From Bufo bufo (Eukaryota; Chordata; Amphibia; Anura; Bufonidae): a stretch of 64,000 nt of DNA. The stretch is from contig NC_053392.1 in NCBI RefSeq assembly GCF_905171765.1, forward strand, positions 372,967,963 through 373,031,962, written 5' to 3'. A program made the translations under genes and the position numbers. Shown here in pieces: positions 1 through 11,598 of the stretch. Numbering within the stretch: the first letter of the stretch is position 1; every line of letters begins with the position of its first letter. A model generated the notes under the pieces. The model was not told where the DNA came from. It did not search any database and saw only the letters and a list, made by a program, of their open reading frames with translations.

Positions 1-2093
1 TGAAATCTATCCCAAAAAGGATATCTTACATTGAAGGTACTGATAGTGTCATTCAGAAAAATCTAAGACACACGCTAGCGTGCAGATAGAAGTCTGATTC
101 TGTGATTAAACCTATACCTGTCACACAGCGCAAAAAAAAAACAGGCCTCACATCTCTATTCAACCAAATCTGTACTGTTTTAGCTGGTCAAGTTATTTGT
201 AGTGACCGTAAAAGCACTTTTTATTTTCTGGATTGAAAAACTATTCCCAAATTTGCCATTCTCAAAATAACTAGTTTCTGGTATTTGAGGCCAACTTGAA
301 ATCGATCCCAAAAAGGATATCTTACATTGAAGGTACTGATAGTGTCATTCAGAAAAACCTAAGACACACGCTAGCGTGCAGATTGAAGTCTGATTCTGTG
401 ATTAAACCTATACCTGTCACACAGCGCAAAAAAAAAAACAGGCCTCACATCTCTATTCAACCAAATCTGTACTGTTTTAGCTGGTCAAGTTATTTGTAGT
501 GACCGTAAAAGCACTTTTTATTTCCTGGATTGAAAAACTATTCCCAAATTTGCCATTCTCAAAATAACTAGTTTGTGGTATTTGAGGCCTACTTGAAATC
601 TATCCCAAAAAGGATATCTTACATTGAAGGTACTGATAGTGTCATTAAGAAAAATCTAAGACACACGCTAGCGTGCAGATAGAAGTCTGATTCTGTGATT
701 AAACCTATACCTGTCACACAGCGCAACAAAAAAAACAGGCCTCACATCTCTATTCAACCAAATCTGTACTGTTTTAGCTGGTCAAGTTATTTGTAGTGAC
801 CGTAAAAGCACTTTTTATTTTCTGGATTTAAAAACTATTCCCAAATTTGCCATTCTCAAAATAACTAGTTTCTGGTATTTGAGGCCTACTTGAAATCTAT
901 CCCAAAAAGGATATCTTACATTGAAGGTACTGATAGTGTCATTCAGAAAAACCTAAGACACACGCTAGCGTGCAGATAGAAGTCTGATTCTGTTATTTAA
1001 ACTATACCTGTCTCACAGCGCAAAAAAAAACAGGCCTCACATCTCTATTCAACCAAATCTGTACTGTTTTAGCTGGTCAAGTTATTTGTAGTGACCGTAA
1101 AAGCACTTTTTATTTTCTGGATTGAAAAACTATTCCCAAATTTGCCATTCTCAAAATAACTAGTTTCTGGTATTTGAGGCCTACTTGAAATCTATCCCAA
1201 ACAGAATATCTTACATTGAAGCTAGTGATAGTGTCATTCAGAAAAACCTAAGACACACGCTAGCATGCTGATAGAAATCTGATTCTGTGATTAAACCTAT
1301 ACCTGTCACACAGCGCAAAAAAAAACAGGCCTCACATCTCTATTTAACCAAATCTCTACTGTTTTAGCTGGTCAAGTTATTTGTAGTGACCGTAAAAGCA
1401 CACTTTTTTTTCTGGGTTGAAAAACCATTCCCAAATTTGCCGTTCTCAAAAAATAACTAGTTTCTGGTATTTGAGGCCTACTTGAAATCTATCCCAAACA
1501 GAATATCTTACATTGAAGCTAGTGATAGTGTCATTCAGAAAAACCTAAGACACACGCTAGCGTGCTGATAGAAATCTGATTCTGTGATTAAACCTATACC
1601 TGTCACACAGCGCAAAAAAAAACAGGCCTCACATCTCTATTTAACCAAATCTCTACTGTTTTAGCTGGTCAAGTTATTTGTAGTGACCGTAAAAGCACAC
1701 TTTTTTTTCTGGGTTGAAAAACCATTCCCAAATTTGCCATTCTCAAAATAACTAGTTTCTGGTATTTGAGGCCTACTTGAAATCTATCCCAAAAAGGATA
1801 TCTTACATTGAAGGTACTGATAGTGTCATTCAGAAAAACCTAAGACACACGCTAGCGTGCAGATAGAAGTCTGATTCTGTGATTAAACCTATACCTGTCA
1901 CACAGCGCAAAAAAAAACAGGCCTCATCTCTATTCAACCAAATCTGTACTGTTTTAGCTGGTCAAGTTATTTGTAGTGACCGTAAAAGCACTTTTTATTT
2001 TCTGGATTGAAAAACTATTCCCAAATTTGCCATTCTCAAAATAACTAGTTTCTGGTATTTGAGGCCAACTTGAAATCGATCCCAAAAAGGATA
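1..2093. repeat. 296-bp satellite array (hAT-derived)
   Basis: Seven complete units and part of an eighth in head-to-tail order. Units begin with TGAAATC(T/G)ATCCCAAA at about 1, 297, 594, 891, 1186, 1483, 1778 and 2071, giving unit lengths of 293-297 bp. Every unit has the same landmarks: ACACGCTAGCGTGC, an A-run after CACAGCGC, and AGCTGGTCAAGTTATTTGTA. Units 5 and 6 share private variants (ACAGAATATC, GCTAGTGATAG), and units 2 and 8 share CCAACTTGAAATCGAT, so local duplication has been recent. The same unit, more diverged, lies in 2-3 copies upstream of the hAT-2 transposase (34730-35345, opposite strand). The array is therefore probably an amplified hAT 5' region. No gene is supported here. 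Confidence 0.93.
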
Positions 2094-2193
2094 NNNNNNN
2101 NNNNNNNNNNNNNNNNNNNNNNNNNNNNNNNNNNNNNNNNNNNNNNNNNNNNNNNNNNNNNNNNNNNNNNNNNNNNNNNNNNNNNNNNNNNNN
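2094..2193. other. assembly gap (100 N)
   Basis: Exactly 100 N, the conventional size for a gap of unknown length. It falls between the 296-bp array and the 92-bp array, so the junction and the true length of both arrays are unknown. Open frames read through it are meaningless. Confidence 0.99.
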
Positions 2194-5100
2194 GAAATAC
2201 AGCTTTTTGGTTAGGGTCAAAAAAACCTCTAATATACTGCACATCTGGGATTACACATGCATAATTTACTGTCACATTTAGGACAGAAATAAAACTTTTT
2301 GGTTAGGGTTAAAAACCCTCTAATATACTGCACATCTGGGATTATACGTGCATAAGTCACTGTCACATTTAGGCCATAAATACGGCTTTGGCATACTCGG
2401 GTCAAAAAACCCTCTAATATACTGCACATCTGGGATTACACATGCATAAGTCACTGTCACATTTAGGACAGAAATACAGCTTTTTGGTTATGGTGAAAAC
2501 CCCCTCTAATATACTGCACATCTGGGATTACACATGCATAAGTCACTGTCACATTTAAGACAGAAATACGGCTTTGGTATACTGGGGTAAAAAAAGCCTC
2601 TCATATACTGCACATCTGGGATTACATGTGCATAAGTGACTGTCACATTTAGAACAGAAATACAGCTTTTTGGTAAGGGTGAAAAAACCCTCTAGTATAC
2701 TGCACATCTGGGATTACACGTGCATAAGTCACTGTCACATTTAGGACAGAAATACAGCTTTTTGGTTAGGTTCAAAAAACCCTCTAATATATTGCACATC
2801 TGGTATTACACGTGCATAAATGACTGTCACATTTAGCACAGAAATACAGCATTTTGGTTAGGGTGAAAAAAGCCTCTAATATACTGCACATCTGGGATTA
2901 TACGTGCATAAGTCACTGTCACATTTAGAACAGAAATACAGCTTTTTGGTTAGGGTGAAAAACCCCTTTAATATACTGCACATCTGGGATTACACGTGCA
3001 TAACTCACTGTCACATTTAGGACAGAAATACAGCTTTTTGGTTAGGGTGAAAAAACCCTCTAATATACTGCACATCTGGGATTAAATGTGCATAAGTCAC
3101 TGTCACATTTAGGACAGAAATACAGCTTTTTGGTTAGGGTGAAAAAACCCTCTAATATACTGCACATCTGGGATTACACGTGCATAAGTCACTATCACAT
3201 TTAGGACAGAAATACAGCTTTTTGGTTGGGGGGAAAAAACCCTTTAATTTACTGCACATCCTGGATTAGACAAGCATAAATGACTGCCACATTTAGACCA
3301 GCAATACAGCTTTTTGGTTAGGGTGAAGAAACCCTCTAATATACTGCACATCTGGGATTACACGTGCATAAGACACTGTCACATTTAGGACAGAAATACA
3401 GCTTTTTGGTTAGGATGAAAAAAACCTCCAATATACTGCACATCTGGGATTACACGTGCATAAATCGCTGTCACATTTAGGCCATTAATACGGCTTTGGC
3501 ATACTAGGGTGAAAAAAGCTTCTCATATACTGCACATCTGGGATTACTTATGCGTTATTGATTGTCACATTTAGGACAGAAATACAGCTTTTTGGTTAAG
3601 GTGAAAAAACCCTCTAATATAATGCACATCTGGGATTACACGTGCATAAGTCACTGTCACATTTAGAACAGAAATACAGCTTTTTGGTTAGGGTGAAAAA
3701 ACCCTCTAATATACTGCACATCTGAGATTAGACAAGCATAAGTGACTGTCACATTTAGGACAGAAATAAAGCTTTTTGGTTCGAGTGGAAAAACCCTCTA
3801 ATATACTGCACATCTGGGATTACACATGCATAAATCACTGTCACATTTAGGACAGAAATAAAACTTTTTGGTTAGGGTTAAAAAACCCTCTAATATACTG
3901 CACATCTGGGATTATACGTGCATAAGTCATTGTCACATTTAGGCCATTAATACGGCTTTGGCATACTCGGGTCAAAAAACCTTCTAATATACTGCACATC
4001 TGGGATTAGACAAGCAAAAGTGACTGTCACATTGATGACAGAAATACAGCTTTTTAATTAGGTTGAAAAAACCGTCTAATATACTGCATATCTGGGATTA
4101 CACGTGCATAAATCACTGTCACATTTAAGACAGAAATACAGCTTTTTGGTAAGGGTGAAAAAACCCTCTAATATACAGCACATCTGGGATTACACGTGCA
4201 TAAGTCACTGTCACATTTAGGACAGAAATACAGCTTTTTGGTTAGGGTGAAAAAACCCTCTAATATACTGCACATCTGGGATTACACGTGCATAAGTCAC
4301 TGTCACATTTAGGACAGAAATATGGCTTTGGCATACTGGGGTGAAAAAAGTCTCTCATATACTGCACATCTGGGATTACACGTGCATAAGTGACTGTCAC
4401 ATTTAGGACAGAAATATAGCTTTTTGGTTAGGGTAAAAAAAACCTCTAATATAATGCACATCTAGGATTACACGTGCATAAGTCACTGTCACATTTAGGA
4501 CAGAAATACAGCTATTTGGTTAGGGTAAAAAAACCTTTTAATATACTGCACATCTGGGATTACACGTGCATAAGTCACTGTCACATTTACGACAGAAATA
4601 CGACTTTGGCATACTGGGGTAAAAAAAGCCTCTCATATACTGCACATCTGGGATTACACATGCATAAGTGACTGTCACATTTAGAACAGAAATACAGCTT
4701 TTTGGTTAGGGTTAAAAAACCCTTTTAACACACTGCACATCTGGGATTACACGTGCATAAGTACTGTCACATTTAGGACAGAAAAAAAACCTTTTGGTTA
4801 GGGTTAAAAACCCTCTAATATACTGCACGTCTGGGATTATACGTGCATAAGTCACTGTCACATTTAGGCCATAAATACGGCTTTGGCATACTCGGGTCAA
4901 AAAACCCTCTAATATACTGCACATCTGGGATTAGAAAAGCATAAGTGACTGTCACATTTAGGACAGAAATACAGCTTTTTGGTTAGGGTCAAAAAACCCT
5001 CTAATATACTGCACATCTGGGATTACACATACATAAATCACTGTCACATTTAGGACAGAAATACAGCTTTTTGGTTAATGTGAAAAAACCCTCTAATATA

Positions 5101-7178
5101 ATGCACATCTGGGATTACACGTGCATAAGTCACTGTCACATTTAAGACAGAAATACGGCTTTGGTATACTGGGTTGAAAAAAGCCTCTCATATACTGCAC
5201 ATCTGGGATTACATGTGCATAAGTGACTGTCACATTTAGGACAGAAATACAGCTTTTTGGTTAGGTTCAAAAAACCCTCTAATATATTGCACATCTGGTA
5301 TTACACGTGCATAAATGACTGTCACATTTAGCACAGAAATACAGCATTTTGGTTAGGGTGAAAAAAGCCTCTAATATACTGCACATCTGGGATTATACGT
5401 GCATAAATCACTGTCACATTTAGAACAGAAATACAGCTTTTTGGTTAAGGTGAAAAAACCCTCTAATTTACTGCACATCTGGGATTACACATGCATAAAT
5501 CACTGTCACATTTAGGACAGAAATACAGCTATTTGGTTAGGGTAAAAAAACCTTTTAATATACTGCACATCTGGGATTACACGTGCATAAGTCACTGTCA
5601 CATTTACGACAGAAATACGACTTTGGCATACTGGGGTAAAAAAAGCCTCTCATATACTGCACATCTGGGATTACACATGCATAAGTGACTGTCACATTTA
5701 GAACAGAAATACAGCTTTTTGGTTAGGGTTAAAAAACCCTTTTAACACACTGCACATCTGGGATTACATGTGCATAAGTACTGTCACATTTAGGACAGAA
5801 AAAAAACCTTTTGGTTAGGGTTAAAAACCCTCTAATATACTGCACATCTGGGATTATACGTGCATAAGTCACTGTCACATTTAGGCCATAAATACGGCTT
5901 TGGCATACTCGGGTCAAAAAACCCTCTAATATACTGCACATCTGGGATTAGACAAGCATAAGTGACTGTCACATTTAGGACAGAAATACAGCTTTTTGGT
6001 TAGGGTCAAAAAACCCTCTAATATACTGCACATCTGGGATTACACATGCATAAGTCACTGTCACATTTAGGACAGAAATACAGCTTTTTGGTTATGGTGA
6101 AAAAACCCTCTAATATACTGCACATCTGGGATTACACGTGCATAAGTCACTGTCACATTTAAGACAGAAATACGGCTTTGGTATACTGGGTTGAAAAAAG
6201 CCTCTCATATACTGCACATCTGGGATTACATGTGCATAAGTGACTGTCACATTTAGGACAGAAATACAGCTTTTTGGTTAGGTTCAAAAAACCCTCTAAT
6301 ATATTGCACATCTGGTATTACACGTGCATAAATGACTGTCACATTTAGCACAGAAATACAGCATTTTGGTTAGGGTGAAAAAAGCCTCTAATATACTGCA
6401 CATCTGGGATTATACGTGCATAAGTCACTGTCACATTTAGAACAGAAATACAGCTTTTTGGTTAGGGTGAAAAAACCCTCTAATATACTGCACATCTGGG
6501 ATTATACGTGCATAACTCACTGTCACATTTAGGACAGAAATACAGCTTTTTGGTTAGGGTGAAAAAACCCTCTAATATACTGCACATCTGGGATTAAATG
6601 TGCATAAGTCACTGTCACATTTAGGACAGAAATACAGCTTTTTGGTTAGGGTGAAAAAACGCTCTAATATACTGCACATCTGGGATTACACGTGCATAAG
6701 TCACTATCACATTTAGGACAGAAATACAGCTTTTTGGTTGGGGGGAAAAAACCCTTTAATTTACTGCACATCTGGGATTACACATGCATAAATCACTGTA
6801 ACATTTAGGACAGAAATACAGCTATTTGGTTAGGGTGAAAAAACCCTTTTAATATACTGCACATCTGGGATTACACGTGCATAAGTCACTGTCACATTTA
6901 GGACAGAAATACGGCTTTGGCATATTGGGGTAAAAAAAGCCTCTCATATACTGCACATCTGGGATTACACATGCATAAGTGACTGTCACATTTAGAACAG
7001 AAATACAGCTTTTTGGTTAGGGTTAAAAACCCTTTTAACACACAGCACATCTGGGATTACACGTGCATAAGTACTGTCACATTTAGGACAGAAATAAAAC
7101 TTTTTGGTTAGGGTTAAAAACCCTCTAATATACTGCACATCTGGGATTATACGTGCATAAGTCACTGTCACATTTAGG
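2194..7178. repeat. 92-bp satellite array, part 1
   Basis: About 54 head-to-tail copies of a roughly 92-bp unit with landmarks GAAATACAGCTTTTTGGTTA, ACCCTCTAATATACTGCACA, CTGGGATTACACGTGCATAA and GTCACTGTCACATTTAGGAC. Two main sub-variants alternate: ACAGCTTTTTGGTTAGGGT and ACGGCTTTGGCATACTGGGG. A block beginning near 4474 recurs almost identically near 5491, a step of 1017 bp or about 11 units, which is a higher-order duplication. The array resumes at 11599 after a Penelope-like insertion and again at 14662, so all three parts were once one array. It runs up to the 5' end of the hAT-1 transposase region. Confidence 0.95.
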
Positions 7179-7348
7179 ATATACAAAAAGGTTTGGCAGC
7201 ACTACTGTCCCACATAAGGGAAGGCCATTAGAAAAAATACCTTAAAGGTGATGGTGCACGCAGATGGGGACCCTGGCTGGTGATCCCAACGTCAGAATAA
7301 GAATACAAAAAATCTGCAGCACTCGTCAGTGTGATAAATCCAAGGTGG

Positions 7349-8415
7349 TTTATTCCATATACAGCAAGGTGGTGCGACGTTTCGACCTAACCAGGTCTTT
7401 CTCAAGCAACAAAATGAATTTAGTCTGTGTGTGTTTTATACTATACAAAGTGGGTGGAGCCATCACTCCCCCAGGTGAGGTGATTTATCCAAATACGCAT
7501 ACATTCGTCATCATAATAATGAGGATCACTCCCGATCCAATATAGTGAACAATCTTAGTGACATATAGATATAAACACTCCTATATAATAGTAACATTGT
7601 CTCCTACCCTAAGGTGACGTCCCCGGGGTTTTACTCCATGTCCGCAATGTTCTTGCAGCGCGCTGAACCCAGCGTCTCAAAAGTTGTACTGCACATGTGT
7701 CCCCGCCTGTCGTCAGCCAATAGAAAATTTCCTAGGTATCGCGTCAACTGTTGTCAGCGTCCGCAAGCAGAAGTGCTTCCCGGCACTGCATCAGATGAAC
7801 AACATCATGACGTAGGTAGTTACCATGGGGACGCGGCTATCAACACAACGAAATCATGGATAGTCCGCGTTACTCCACGTACTACCCCCTCATTATGTAG
7901 ATGGCATAAGGGTAAATGGCGGTGGGTGAAAGGCCAATATCTTCAGTCCTTAGGCATTAACATTTCAAATTACCCTATTAAATCACGGGTTCGGATCCCT
8001 AAATATTATACGTGGTTCCTCCAGGTGGAGTACCGATTTTCATCAGTGCTCCCTCCTTCCTGAGGATACCACATACCCATTCATACTACTCCCTTTGAAA
8101 ATGTCCATGTCCCCATCCAATGTATCAGATGAGACATGTATACACTTTTCAGGGTTATTTTCAGTCGCTAAGGGTACCACACGGATCGATCACTATAAAG
8201 TGACAACAGTCCAAGTGGTCCACCGCGGCTGTCCATTCGTACATCATTATATGTTCAAAGGCCACGGACCAGAATCGTGCACTTACCCCCACCAGTCAGA
8301 CCCAAGCACCATAGAGCATCGAAAAATCAGGCTGAGCTAAAGCGGGGTCAGCATGGAAAAAATTTTTTGCGGATCAGGGAGAGTCCCGGTGAGGTCCATC
8401 CTATGGGGCGACAAG
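7349..8415 (+). repeat. left Penelope terminal repeat (pLTR), inverted relative to right copy
   Basis: 1067 bp matching the reverse complement of 10530-11596 from TTTATTCCATATACAGCAAG to ATGGGGCGACAAGA. The 149-codon and 81-codon open stretches inside it are exactly mirrored in the right copy. They look like unselected frames in a GC-rich repeat rather than genes. The start of the RT frame lies inside the inner end of this repeat. The minus strand at 7372-7410 holds a hammerhead-like motif (see findings). Confidence 0.92.
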
Positions 8416-10388
8416 AAAGGTACATTGCATTGGTCAAAAAAGGTATGCAAAAATTAAGAGAACAATCTCAGATTAAATTTAAATCTAACTTAACCAGGAC
8501 AGAAAGAGAAACACTTAAAAAACTCAGCAATAGGGATGAAATAACCATCAAGCCCGCCGATAAAGGCGGAGCGATTGTTATTATGGACACGGTAAAGTAT
8601 GAGCAGGAGATACAGAGACAACTTGATGATGCCTCAGTGTATCGCCTCGTCGACCATGACCCGAAATTTGAGATTTCTCGTAAAATTAGGCTCCTGGTCG
8701 ACGATGCATACGCTGAGGATATCATAGATAATTCATTACATGACTATCTTATTGTAGTGCATCCCGTGACACCGGTTCTGTATACCCTGCCGAAGATTCA
8801 TAAAGACAGAGTTGATCCACCAGGGCGCCCGATTGTGTCTGGGATCAACTCTGTCCTTTCACGATCGGCCATTTTCTTGGATGGAGTACTCCAAAAATAT
8901 GCCATCAATGCAACGTCCTATGTGAAGGATACTACCCATTTCTTACTTAAGTTAAAAGAGTTGACATTCCAGCCAGGGGACACACTGGTCTCATTCGATG
9001 TGGTTAGTCTGTATACCAGCATTGACCATGACAAGGGACTTGAAGCAGTTAGGTATGTCTTACGCAACTCAGAGTATACACCTGCTATGGTGAATTTCAT
9101 TCTGGCGTTGCTAGAGATCATACTAACGTGCAATTATTTTAAATTTAAGGATCAATTCTTTGTGCAAAACAGGGGGACCGCGATGGGGTCTAATGCTGCA
9201 CCGGTGTATGCTAATATCTATATGTCCTATGTGGAGAGCTCGTCTGTGTATCCATCCAGCTTCTTCAGTTTGGTGAGGGGCTGGATGAGATACATAGACG
9301 ACATCTTTCTCATATGGACAGGTACGGAATCTGAATTGGGGGCATTTAATGAGCATTTGAATAACATCCACCCAGCACTGAAATTTACTAGGGTCAGCTC
9401 TAAGACCCAATTGCAATTTCTGGACACACTGGTGTGTGTACAGGGGGATGCATTGGGCACGGATATCCACATAAAGAATACTGACAAGAATAACATCCTA
9501 CAATATGACAGCTCACACCCACGGGCAATGATAAAATCGCTCCCATACAGCCAATTTCTGCGAGTCCGCAGAATTGTTAGCGATGAAGAAAGGGTGGAGG
9601 TCAGATTAGAAGAAATGAATCAGAAATTTATCAGGAGAGGGTATCCCCTACAACTGACGAACAAACATCAGGATAGAGCACGTAGGATGGAAAGGGAAAT
9701 GTTGCTCAAGAAAAATGAAAATAAAACAAAGATACAAATTAGAATCCCTTTTGTATCTAGATATACAGCAGTGAGCAGACAGGTTGCCACGGTGATCAGA
9801 AAAAACTGGACTTTGCTTACTCAGGCATTTCCAGATACCCCAGAATTCCAAAATCCTCCCTTGTTTTCGTACAGAAGAGGCCCTAATGTCAGGGATAAGT
9901 TGGTACATGCAGACAAACCCCCGAATGCACAACAGCATAAACAAACAGGATGTTATCCATGCCTAGGCTGTTGCCACTGTAATAACATGACAAAGGGTAA
10001 AACATTTGTACATCCGCACACAGGAAAGAGATATGAGATCAGACAGTTCTATACCTGTAATTCAACTCATGTTGTGTATATCCTTCAGTGCCCGTGTGGG
10101 CTCCTTTATGTGGGGGAGACCACACAGGAGGTCAAAAAGAGGATTACACAGCACAAGTCCAAAATCCGCAAGGAAGCCTTGGACCTTCCAGTACCAGAAC
10201 ATTTCCACAAATTGGGACACAACGTGTCACAATTAAGGTTCCAGGTAATAGATGGAATACCACCACTTAGGAGGGGGGGAGATCAAGAAACCCTTCTAAA
10301 ACAATTGGAACTTAAGTGGATCTATAGGCTAAATACACGGGAACCGAGGGGACTCAACAGGGACTTCAATTTGGGAGTCTTCCTGTAA
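8277..10388 (+). CDS. Penelope-like reverse transcriptase with C-terminal GIY-YIG endonuclease
   Basis: Uninterrupted 703-residue frame. It would copy element RNA at a nick made by its own endonuclease. RT landmarks in order: KPADKGGAIV (about 92-101), LPKIHK (171-176), SFDVVSLYTSI with the first catalytic Asp (239-249), GTAMGSNAAP (300-309), the YIDD active site (339-342) and FLDTLV (381-386). A cysteine cluster CYPCLGCCHC (559-568) lies in the linker. The GIY-YIG domain follows: VYIL (600-603) paired with LLYVG (609-613), KKRITQH (620-626) and LELKWIYRLN near the C-terminus, giving the expected Arg, Glu and Asn. The first Met lies inside the left pLTR, and translation may begin at M43 or M57 instead. 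All catalytic motifs appear intact. The assignment to the Penelope class is firm. The subgroup (Neptune- or Poseidon-like) is not decided. Confidence 0.93.
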   Translation: MHLPPPVRPKHHRASKNQAELKRGQHGKNFLRIRESPGEVHPMGRQERYIALVKKGMQKLREQSQIKFKSNLTRTERETLKKLSNRDEITIKPADKGGAIVIMDTVKYEQEIQRQLDDASVYRLVDHDPKFEISRKIRLLVDDAYAEDIIDNSLHDYLIVVHPVTPVLYTLPKIHKDRVDPPGRPIVSGINSVLSRSAIFLDGVLQKYAINATSYVKDTTHFLLKLKELTFQPGDTLVSFDVVSLYTSIDHDKGLEAVRYVLRNSEYTPAMVNFILALLEIILTCNYFKFKDQFFVQNRGTAMGSNAAPVYANIYMSYVESSSVYPSSFFSLVRGWMRYIDDIFLIWTGTESELGAFNEHLNNIHPALKFTRVSSKTQLQFLDTLVCVQGDALGTDIHIKNTDKNNILQYDSSHPRAMIKSLPYSQFLRVRRIVSDEERVEVRLEEMNQKFIRRGYPLQLTNKHQDRARRMEREMLLKKNENKTKIQIRIPFVSRYTAVSRQVATVIRKNWTLLTQAFPDTPEFQNPPLFSYRRGPNVRDKLVHADKPPNAQQHKQTGCYPCLGCCHCNNMTKGKTFVHPHTGKRYEIRQFYTCNSTHVVYILQCPCGLLYVGETTQEVKKRITQHKSKIRKEALDLPVPEHFHKLGHNVSQLRFQVIDGIPPLRRGGDQETLLKQLELKWIYRLNTREPRGLNRDFNLGVFL

Positions 10389-10529
10389 AGGATTCCTACG
10401 GTTCTTTCTCACAGTATAGATGAACAAACTTTTTTTGTTTTTAGTAACTAAGTTTTGTGCCCAACAAAGGTTATTGTTGTGAGGATTTTATGTATGGGTT
10501 TCACTTAACACTTCTTTTTATATATTTAT

Positions 10530-11596
10530 TCTTGTCGCCCCATAGGATGGACCTCACCGGGACTCTCCCTGATCCGCAAAAAATTTTTTCCATGCTGACC
10601 CCGCTTTAGCTCAGCCTGATTTTTCGATGCTCTATGGTGCTTGGGTCTGACTGGTGGGGGTAAGTGCACGATTCTGGTCCGTGGCCTTTGAACATATAAT
10701 GATGTACGAATGGACAGCCGCGGTGGACCACTTGGACTGTTGTCACTTTATAGTGATCGATCCGTGTGGTACCCTTAGCGACTGAAAATAACCCTGAAAA
10801 GTGTATACATGTCTCATCTGATACATTGGATGGGGACATGGACATTTTCAAAGGGAGTAGTATGAATGGGTATGTGGTATCCTCAGGAAGGAGGGAGCAC
10901 TGATGAAAATCGGTACTCCACCTGGAGGAACCACGTATAATATTTAGGGATCCGAACCCGTGATTTAATAGGGTAATTTGAAATGTTAATGCCTAAGGAC
11001 TGAAGATATTGGCCTTTCACCCACCGCCATTTACCCTTATGCCATCTACATAATGAGGGGGTAGTACGTGGAGTAACGCGGACTATCCATGATTTCGTTG
11101 TGTTGATAGCCGCGTCCCCATGGTAACTACCTACGTCATGATGTTGTTCATCTGATGCAGTGCCGGGAAGCACTTCTGCTTGCGGACGCTGACAACAGTT
11201 GACGCGATACCTAGGAAATTTTCTATTGGCTGACGACAGGCGGGGACACATGTGCAGTACAACTTTTGAGACGCTGGGTTCAGCGCGCTGCAAGAACATT
11301 GCGGACATGGAGTAAAACCCCGGGGACGTCACCTTAGGGTAGGAGACAATGTTACTATTATATAGGAGTGTTTATATCTATATGTCACTAAGATTGTTCA
11401 CTATATTGGATCGGGAGTGATCCTCATTATTATGATGACGAATGTATGCGTATTTGGATAAATCACCTCACCTGGGGGAGTGATGGCTCCACCCACTTTG
11501 TATAGTATAAAACACACACAGACTAAATTAATTTTGTTGCTTGAGAAAGACCTGGTTAGGTCGAAACGTCGCACCACCTTGCTGTATATAGAATAA
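10530..11596 (-). repeat. right Penelope terminal repeat (pLTR), inverted copy
   Basis: Reverse complement of 7349-8415, with only a few differences seen (for example ATGAATTTAGTC against ATTAATTTAGTC). It ends at TATATAGAATAAAC, directly before satellite sequence resumes. The hammerhead-like motif is on the plus strand here at 11536-11573. Together with the left copy it could form a stem of more than 1 kb. Confidence 0.92.
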
Positions 11597-11598
11597 AC

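Larger units (their letters stand above)
7179..11598 (+). mobile_element. Penelope-like retroelement with inverted terminal repeats
   Basis: A 4.4-kb element inserted in the 92-bp satellite. The 16-bp CACTGTCACATTTAGG occurs immediately before it (7163-7178) and at its far side (11599-11614), consistent with a target duplication. It has a 170-bp outer segment (7179-7348), a left terminal repeat (7349-8415), one long RT/GIY-YIG frame, a short A/T-rich spacer (10389-10529) and an inverted copy of the terminal repeat (10530-11596). The two repeats look identical except for a couple of substitutions, which suggests a young insertion. Penelope-like elements are known to carry direct or inverted pLTRs and variable target duplications. 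A tail-to-tail pair of two elements, one reduced to its pLTR, would look the same. Confidence 0.88.

Noticed and set aside
1954..2275. Open frames spanning the N run
   Set aside because: They are created by reading unknown bases as sense codons.
7614..8340. 149- and 81-codon frames in the Penelope terminal repeat as genes
   Set aside because: They are mirrored exactly in the inverted copy, have no recognisable domain, and lie in GC-rich pLTR.
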